DNA of 64,000 nt from positions 62,001 to 126,000 of the forward strand of contig NZ_CP090643.1 in the NCBI RefSeq assembly GCF_029633825.1, written 5' to 3'. Of this stretch, positions 59,173-64,000 are shown in pieces. The stretch comes from Burkholderia contaminans. GTDB taxonomy: Bacteria > Pseudomonadota > Gammaproteobacteria > Burkholderiales > Burkholderiaceae. Each line of letters starts with the position of its first letter. Within the stretch, counting starts at the first letter, position 1. The notes beneath the pieces were generated by a model. That model was not told where the DNA came from and ran no database searches. It worked only from the letters and a program-made list of their open reading frames with translations. The position numbers were made by a program, and so were the translations under genes.

Positions 59173-59362
59173 GCAGGTACTTTCCGGTCCGTGCGACAGG
59201 AAAGCTTCTTGGAGGAGGTCATGGTGGATACCGCGCCAGCGGTGCTGCCGTGCGAACGGCAAATGTCCCTCAAACGACTTTCGCCTCAGTAGGACCGCGC
59301 CGCCCTCTCCGTGAAGCAACGAGAGACGACGGCGACGGCACGTTCATACAGAGTCAGCGAAG

Positions 59363-59785
59363 TCAGCTGGCGGTGTCCTCGCCCGCGTCGGCGCCACGCT
59401 CGAGAGAGATGACTTTTACTTGGCTTTCGTCGACAAATTCACCGTCCTCGTCGAGGAATGTAATTTCGTCGAGCGAGTTCGTCACTGTGAGCTGGCTGTC
59501 CAAGAACCACCGGCTGCCCTCGTGATCGTAGTCGATATCGAGCGATCCGTCGGGCATACGCGTAGCACTCGAAAGCCCGGTCTTTCCATAGACTTTTTCA
59601 TACGTCGCGGTGACGGGCCGACCGTCGAGCGTGACAAGTTTGCCAGCGCTACCGACAGGTACCCCGTCGTGCTGCCCAAGCTTGAGGCATTTCTTGCGGC
59701 CACGGACAAGGGTCACGCGTTTTTCTTTCAGTCTCGCTATCTCTTCGTCGATGAGCCGGATATCGCGGTCGAATTGGTCGGTCAT
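59363..59785 (-). CDS. Hypothetical cassette protein
   Basis: A 140-residue protein starting at MTDQFDRDIRLIDEEIARLK: an N-terminal coiled coil (IRLIDEEIARLKEKRVTLVR), then a beta-rich domain ('VTLDGRPVTATYEKVYGKTG', 'YDHEGSRWFLDSQLTVTNSL'). The longer upstream frame lies inside the leader and is rejected. Family unknown. Confidence 0.67.
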   Translation of the reverse strand: MTDQFDRDIRLIDEEIARLKEKRVTLVRGRKKCLKLGQHDGVPVGSAGKLVTLDGRPVTATYEKVYGKTGLSSATRMPDGSLDIDYDHEGSRWFLDSQLTVTNSLDEITFLDEDGEFVDESQVKVISLERGADAGEDTAS

Positions 59786-59792
59786 AGGTTTT

Positions 59793-59825
59793 CCTCCTGG
59801 TGCCCGTGGGGCTTTGAAATGGAGG
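59793..59825 (-). promoter_or_regulatory. SD-sequestering leader hairpin
   Basis: Outer stem CCTCC/GGAGG, inner stem GCCC-CAC-GGGC. Upstream hairpin GGCTT...AAGCC with a CTCGA/TCGAG core. Confidence 0.73.
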
Positions 59826-59935
59826 CAAGCCAAAGTGGCTTTCGGCTCGAGGTCGAGTCGGAAGCCTCAGTGGCGGCGTCCCAACAGCGCGCCCCATTGG
59901 GGCAGCGCTGTGGGAGCCCCGTACGTCGGAGCGGC

Positions 59936-61174
59936 TTAGGCGCCCTGGGTTACCTGCGGCGGAAGGATTGCCTTCGCGCGTTCCTTGAACTGCATGAGCA
60001 GCGCCACGGTAGTGTCGATGTCCGAGAGAAGATTACCGCTGTAGCCATCGCGAAGCGCGTCAGCCCAGTTTCCCGCGAGTTCCTTTACGGCAGCGTGTGC
60101 GGCATATCCTTCAGCCGACCGCGGGAACCCTTGCTCGCGCCCTTCTTCCAAGAATCCGATCTCCCTGGACAGGTCTGCGCCACGCGGGAACGAAGTAGCC
60201 TTCTCAAGAACCCACGCTGCTTGCTCCGGGCGCGTACCCGGGTCATAGAACCGAGAGTTCAAATGATCCGAGTCGCCAACCTCGTCCACGAGGACGCTGA
60301 CAATTTCCTCTGCGTACTCGTACTGCTGTCCGCCGAACATGCCATAGAGATCTACCCGCTCGGTCGCCAAGTCGATCGCTTCGAGCTGGGAGCCAGCAGC
60401 ATCGATTTCGACGGGCACACGTACCACGGCGTTCAGATGGACGCGATAGGACTTGAGGCCGGCACGAACAGTGAGCACCTCTGGCATGAGCACTTCCCAG
60501 TTGACGTCGCCATTGACCGTCATCGGCAGGCTGCGGGTATCGCCGCGGGTGCGTGCGACTTCCGTCGCTTCTTCGAGTACCCTTTCTCGCTCGAGCAAGC
60601 TGAACTGACGACCGCCACGACCGGAGGACGACGAGAACACTGCGGTCCCGCCGAAATTGCCACCAAGCCCGAATGTTGCGATCTCATAACAACGCTCGTA
60701 CGTCGGCCTGTAGGTGTCCCCGTCAATAACGATCTCGGTTTTCGCCCAAGCGAGAATTGCAGCCTGAGTCTCCTCCCTACCGTCGACCGAGTATTGCGGC
60801 ACCGTTCCGAGGAGGTTGAAGTCGTTGAAGTACTCCCGTCGGATGTCAATGACGTCGGGAATCGAAGGCCATCTGAAGTCCGAACCACCGCTAGTGCGAG
60901 CGGAAGGTGACCCGTCGATGTTGGTGTTCACTGCAGCCCAAAGTTGTCCTTGGAACCACCGGTAGTCCACTTTCCAGTCACCCCCCTGCGAGTTGCCAGT
61001 TGCTTTGAGGGCAACAGGGGCGTCAGCCGATGTCAGAGAGGCAATCTCGACGATGATTTCACCGTCGCGCTTCACTTCCGTCCGGGCCTTGCGGCAGCCA
61101 GGCGGAATCGTGCTCTGGCTGTACAGAAAAAGCACCTTCACGAGTTTCGGGGGGATATTGCTATTCACGGTCAT
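59936..61174 (-). CDS. Hypothetical cassette protein
   Basis: A 412-residue protein starting at MTVNSNIPPKLVKVLFLYSQ; the in-frame GTG two codons upstream overlaps the ribosome-binding site and is rejected. Mixed strands and helices; 'AVVRVPVEIDAAGSQLEAID' resembles 'SATIRVRAGSLEHAQANLRE' in the adjacent 61388 protein, so the two may share a domain. First gene of a long leftward operon from site B. Family unknown. Confidence 0.67.
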   Translation of the reverse strand: MTVNSNIPPKLVKVLFLYSQSTIPPGCRKARTEVKRDGEIIVEIASLTSADAPVALKATGNSQGGDWKVDYRWFQGQLWAAVNTNIDGSPSARTSGGSDFRWPSIPDVIDIRREYFNDFNLLGTVPQYSVDGREETQAAILAWAKTEIVIDGDTYRPTYERCYEIATFGLGGNFGGTAVFSSSSGRGGRQFSLLERERVLEEATEVARTRGDTRSLPMTVNGDVNWEVLMPEVLTVRAGLKSYRVHLNAVVRVPVEIDAAGSQLEAIDLATERVDLYGMFGGQQYEYAEEIVSVLVDEVGDSDHLNSRFYDPGTRPEQAAWVLEKATSFPRGADLSREIGFLEEGREQGFPRSAEGYAAHAAVKELAGNWADALRDGYSGNLLSDIDTTVALLMQFKERAKAILPPQVTQGA

Positions 61175-61208
61175 CTCCACTTGCCCACAGGGGCTATTGA
61201 TAAGGGAG
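61175..61208 (-). promoter_or_regulatory. SD-sequestering leader hairpin
   Basis: CTCTCCC...GTGGAG outer pairing, inner stem GCCC-CTGT-GGGC. A stem of CTTTTC.GTCC/GGAC.GAAAAG type (61222-61247) lies just upstream. Confidence 0.7.
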
Positions 61209-61283
61209 AGAAGCCATGGAGGCTTTTCGGTCCAGGCGGACGGAAAAGCTCGAGAGTTGAGGCGGGCGCAGCCCAGAAGACAT

Positions 61284-61313
61284 GCCGATTAAACGACTGC
61301 GAGCAATATAGCA
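61284..61313 (-). promoter_or_regulatory. Cassette promoter with start-site stem-loop (site B)
   Basis: Leftwards: extended -10 TGCTATATT, 7 bp, GTCGTTTAATCGGC. The C-to-T change keeps pairing as U-G in RNA but breaks DNA symmetry. Confidence 0.77.
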
Positions 61314-61387
61314 CGGGAGACCTACAAGCGTCTCTCCCACCCGCCGACCCAACGAGTGGGCCGGCGGACAAGATGAGCCCCAATGGA

Positions 61388-62278
61388 CTACTTCTTGACG
61401 CGGTTTGCGACGCAGTGCGTTTTCCAGTCTCCTCCGTGTTCGGTGGACCTCAGCCATCGATCGGCTGATGGAAGTTCCCGGAGGACTTTCTCGACCTCGC
61501 TCTCGCCCGGCCATACCTCGAGAACGTTGCCCGTGAGAATGGCGTTATGCAGGTACATCAGGTCGGTGAGAGTGTTAAGTCCGTACTGGTCCGCAATCGC
61601 GCCCAGCGTCTCGACCGACGCAAGCAGCTCCGCGAAGAACAGCGCAGCACCCTCTGCGTCCGGCCTTCGATAGATATCGACACCGGCCGGAACACTGACT
61701 GCAATCGGCTCCCCGTCCAACTCGCTTAGCACGACAGCACTTACGCACAGACTGGCTTCGAACAGGATCGGATCGCCGTTCGGCCATGCGCCAGCGTTGC
61801 AGGATGCGGCGGCCATCCCCTCGCGAAGATTCGCTTGAGCATGCTCCAGTGAACCGGCCCTAACCCGGATCGTTGCCGAGAGGTTGCAGTCGAACGCGAA
61901 TTCATGCTCGCACCAATCCGACGCCTCCGGCATCAGGTATCCGAATCTCGACAGATCCGGCACGCCACCGCACTGCTGGATAAATGCGTTCCCGTCGACT
62001 TCGTGCTCGAGGGCCTCCGCGCGAAACTCCGCAAGCCTATCAAGTGCGACCTTAATCTGCTCCGCCCGGTCCTTCAGTTCGAGCGCCAGGAAATGTCCAT
62101 TGCCACGTGCCCGTTGGACGCCGTCGAGGGCGGCCTCGTGGCGCCGTAACGCATTCAGCGCGGACTTGACGTAGAACTGGACAGACTCGGGAATGCTCGC
62201 GGCCGGAGCTTCCGAACCGACATCACTATGCTTGGTGGCTGCCGACTCGGTTGCGGAAAGATCGAAATTGCTGGTCAT
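61388..62278 (-). CDS. Hypothetical cassette protein
   Basis: A 296-residue protein starting at MTSNFDLSATESAATKHSDV. Helical first third ('FYVKSALNALRRHEAALDGV'), strand-rich middle with 'FAFDCNLSATIRVRAGSLEH', C-terminal helices ('ALFFAELLASVETLGAIADQ'). Family unknown, with a weak repeat shared with the 59936 protein. Promoter site A and tandem leader hairpins precede it. Confidence 0.67.
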   Translation of the reverse strand: MTSNFDLSATESAATKHSDVGSEAPAASIPESVQFYVKSALNALRRHEAALDGVQRARGNGHFLALELKDRAEQIKVALDRLAEFRAEALEHEVDGNAFIQQCGGVPDLSRFGYLMPEASDWCEHEFAFDCNLSATIRVRAGSLEHAQANLREGMAAASCNAGAWPNGDPILFEASLCVSAVVLSELDGEPIAVSVPAGVDIYRRPDAEGAALFFAELLASVETLGAIADQYGLNTLTDLMYLHNAILTGNVLEVWPGESEVEKVLRELPSADRWLRSTEHGGDWKTHCVANRVKK

Positions 62279-62283
62279 GGGCT

Positions 62284-62322
62284 ACTCCTAGAATTGCCCG
62301 CACGGGGCTGTTGTAAAGGAGT
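62284..62322 (-). promoter_or_regulatory. SD-sequestering leader hairpin
   Basis: Outer stem ACTCCT/AGGAGT, inner stem GCCC-CGTGC-GGGC. An upstream hairpin GGTTTCC/GGAAAGCC is about 20 bp away. Confidence 0.75.
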
Positions 62323-62394
62323 CGAGCCGCATTGGCTTTCCAACCGCGAAGGTAGGGAAACCAGACTGAGGTGGAATCTAAAGTTCCGGGGAAT

Positions 62395-62424
62395 GCCGAT
62401 TGAACGACAGTCGAGAATATAGCA
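62395..62424 (-). promoter_or_regulatory. Cassette promoter with start-site stem-loop (site A)
   Basis: Leftwards: extended -10 TGCTATATT, 7 bp, GTCGTTCAATCGGC. Confidence 0.77.
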
Positions 62425-62480
62425 CGGCAGGGAGCCACGCCATGGCCCCTGTGCTCCTCGCCCCGCCGTCCGATTTCTGA

Positions 62481-62613
62481 TAGCCTAATCGCAGGATGCC
62501 ATCCCAACCTGCCGGCGGGTTAAACAGGCGGCTTTCTCCTCTTTCATACGACGACCTTTTGTCAGGTCTGCATGGAATCGCCGGTATGTAGACCTTGAGC
62601 AAAAGGACTCGTC
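62481..62613 (+). promoter_or_regulatory. Promoter and long structured 5' leader (type 2), copy 2
   Basis: TAGCCT, 7 bp, GGATGCCATCC, then the palindrome AACCTGCCGGCGGGTT (62506-62521). Nested hairpin: outer CCTTTTG/CAAAAGG (62555-62561 with 62600-62606) covers the AAAAGG ribosome-binding site, inner AGGTCTGCAT/ATGTAGACCT (one G-T pair). Same order as 29727-29860, with compensated base changes. Confidence 0.75.
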
Positions 62614-63702
62614 ATGCCATCCGTTTTCCTCTCCAAGGACACGTTCAATCAGCTGAAACGTGTCGCCCGCCTGCAGTTGCCATCCGTTCGGCACACCCAC
62701 GTGCTTGAAGCGCTGGCGCGGGCAGTTGGGCAAAGCAATTTCGCTGCTCTCGCTTCAAAGCTTGCCGCCCCGGAACGAAGTGGCCAGTGCCTCTTTGTCT
62801 TCTCCTACGAGGACATGCGGCGCCGTCTATCCGAACTCGGATATCCAGACGCAATGCAATGGAGTATTGACCTCTCTGGAGCCTCAGATGTGTTTCGGAC
62901 TGCTCCGGTTATGGCTAGTTCGCTCGCTGCCCTGCAGGCGGATGGCATTCTCACCGCCAAACAGCGCGATCGCTTGTTGACGTGCCTCAGCGCGCAAAAA
63001 ACGATTCTTGTCACCGGCGCTGTTCGCGCAGGTAAGAGTCTTGTGTTTCACGCTCTCCTCAATGAGATGGCGATCCGGTCGCCGCAGCACGAGTTTGCGC
63101 TTTCCCAGGTCGCTCACGATGGGTCGAGCCACCAGCCGAACGTGACGCGCTACGTCCGAGACGAGTGTTGGCCGGGCGGGATCCCTCATGTCGGCCAGCG
63201 TCGACTGGCCGTTGACGATCTTCAGGAGAACAATCTCCTCAAGGCTCTGCTCTCGTGGTCGCGCTTTCGAGGCGGTATCGGCACACTTCATGCCACAAGC
63301 GTCGACAGTGCTCTCGCGCTCCTCGTCCGAGTACTCGGGGTCCGTGGCTTCAACTACGTCCGCGAAGGAGTGGACGTCCTTGTCCACATGGAGAATTCCG
63401 GATCGCCGCGGGTGGCGGAGATCATTGAGCGGGACGACCTGATGAGGCACATAGCTGCTCTCACTTCCCCTCCTGATCAGGTGGCGACCGCCAGCCTCCA
63501 ATCCGCTTCAGCGAAAGGTGATCGCCCCCGTCCCGACAACGACTCGATGATGCTCAGCATCGCCGGAACAACCCATCACTTGCTCCACGGCGCCGAGCGC
63601 GACATCCTCTTGCAGGCAGCGTTTGCCAGAATCTGCGCGATCGATGCCGAAGGAGAGGGTGTCCCTTTCGTCGATGCAAAGTTTGATGGCGGCAACAGAT
63701 AG
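62614..63702 (+). CDS. PilT/VirB11-like ATPase with N-terminal cassette domain
   Basis: A 362-residue protein. Residues ~1-80 share a domain with the 29861 protein. From ~105 comes a secretion-ATPase-like domain: Walker A '[14 protein letters not shown]' (~132-142), '[13 protein letters not shown]' in the Asp-box position, Walker B-like '[10 protein letters not shown]' and the His box '[20 protein letters not shown]'. This resembles the plasmid TrbB/VirB11 and pilus PilT groups but is shorter, with no type IV secretion gene beside it. The C-terminus (~300-362) is extra. May power a membrane process of the element (inference). Confidence 0.75.
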
Positions 63703-63795
63703 CTCAAGCTGAGCCGGTCAACCGGCGCTGGTGGAGGCCTAGCTATGCGAAGTAAGCACTACAAGGAAGTCGCCCGCCAGCCACGCGGGCAGCGC
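63703..63795. terminator. Intergenic hairpins between convergent genes
   Basis: GCCGG-TCAA-CCGGC (about 63716-63729) follows the plus gene, and GCCCGC...GCGGGC (about 63769-63790) follows the minus gene. Neither has a long T-run, so terminator strength is uncertain. Confidence 0.45.
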
Positions 63796-64000
63796 CTACT
63801 CAAGCATGAGAAGCGAAATCATTGTTCCAAGATCAGTGAAGCACGCATCCACCGACCGTGGATCCCTGGAATCAACGATGAAGACCCTTCCATCGCGCGC
63901 TCGCAACAGGATGTGACTTAAGGAGTCGATTGCGCCGATAATACATACGCCATTGCTCGCGAGCTGCCGGTCGTCCGTTTCCTCCTGAATGGCTTCGGCA
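63796..64000 (-). CDS. Hypothetical protein, 5' end outside window
   Basis: An open frame of at least 67 codons ending in TAG, entering from the right edge. 'GVCIIGAIDSLSHILLRARD' then 'GRVFIVDSRDPRSVDACFTD' and 'LGTMISLLMLE' resemble the C-terminal strand-helix layout of SUKH (SMI1/KNR4) immunity-type domains, but too little is visible to assign a family. Confidence 0.5.
   Translation of the reverse strand, partial: AEAIQEETDDRQLASNGVCIIGAIDSLSHILLRARDGRVFIVDSRDPRSVDACFTDLGTMISLLMLE

Noticed and set aside
59420..60910. A 496-codon plus-strand frame opposite 59363-61174
   Set aside because: It is opposite two genes that carry leader hairpins and has no ribosome-binding site; an antisense shadow.
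61284..62424. GCCGATTAA/GCCGATTGA read rightwards as sigma-28 (FliA) -10 boxes
   Set aside because: The plus strand at sites A and B looks like GCCGATAA, and site A even has TAAAG upstream, but the spacing is 12 instead of about 15, the other sites lack TAAA, and the direction points away from the genes.
1..64000. tRNA, rRNA or replication origin
   Set aside because: No cloverleaf, rRNA or rep/par genes recognised by eye; a tRNA scan and replication-protein search would be decisive.

Overview
The window looks like accessory DNA of a large plasmid or integrated element from a Burkholderiales-type betaproteobacterium (Burkholderia, Paraburkholderia or Cupriavidus relatives). This is inferred from the GC-rich sequence, codon use and family resemblances; I ran no database search. 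I see no rRNA, tRNA, CRISPR array or replication gene. Most genes are small, unrecognised and lie in short operons.

Layout. 1-14.5 kb: a membrane-anchored double AAA+ ATPase with a helical-repeat partner, a DsbA-like thiol oxidoreductase, several small membrane or secreted proteins (three of exactly 58 codons) and a FliA/WhiG-type sigma factor. 14.5-25.2 kb: an RNase III gene cut in two by a 10,000-bp island. The island carries a tyrosine-recombinase trio resembling GmtY-GmtZ-GmtX and an arsenic cluster (arsR, arsI, arsC, ACR3 pump, arsN2-like, arsH, MFS). The 6-bp sequence CTTTGG flanks it, and removing it restores a 226-residue RNase III. 25.4 kb: an FlhD homologue with no flagellar genes nearby. 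26-33 kb: mostly plus-strand small-gene cassettes. 33-63 kb: mostly minus-strand cassettes, interrupted by an IS21-family element (36884-39580, 8-bp target duplication) inside a DNA cytosine methyltransferase gene. 51-58 kb: two paralogous SPPY-type DNA methyltransferases and a lone DndC-like PP-loop enzyme, suggesting DNA modification as a theme. 62.6 kb: a PilT/VirB11-like ATPase whose N-terminal domain and long 5' leader are shared with a gene at 29.9 kb.

The most unusual signal is a common expression architecture across the 26-63 kb cassettes (and one gene at 7.6 kb). About 30 genes are preceded by a short nested RNA hairpin: an outer stem pairs a CTCC(TTT) arm with the GGAG Shine-Dalgarno sequence, around an inner GCC...GGC stem, and the ATG follows directly. 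Ten transcription units start with a near-invariant promoter, a TATANT -10 box (often extended, TGn) followed 6-8 bp later by GYCGTTNRNTCGGC, placed so the transcript would begin with a small stem-loop. Another GC-rich hairpin usually lies just upstream of the Shine-Dalgarno hairpin. Together these look like a coordinated, post-transcriptionally gated regulon that I do not recognise as a named system.

Seven single-base frameshifts, all explained by one missing T (or A on the other strand) in a short homopolymer, affect GmtX, arsN2, ACR3, arsI, arsC and a secreted-protein gene at 13.1 kb. Such a uniform pattern makes base-calling error at least as likely as real decay.
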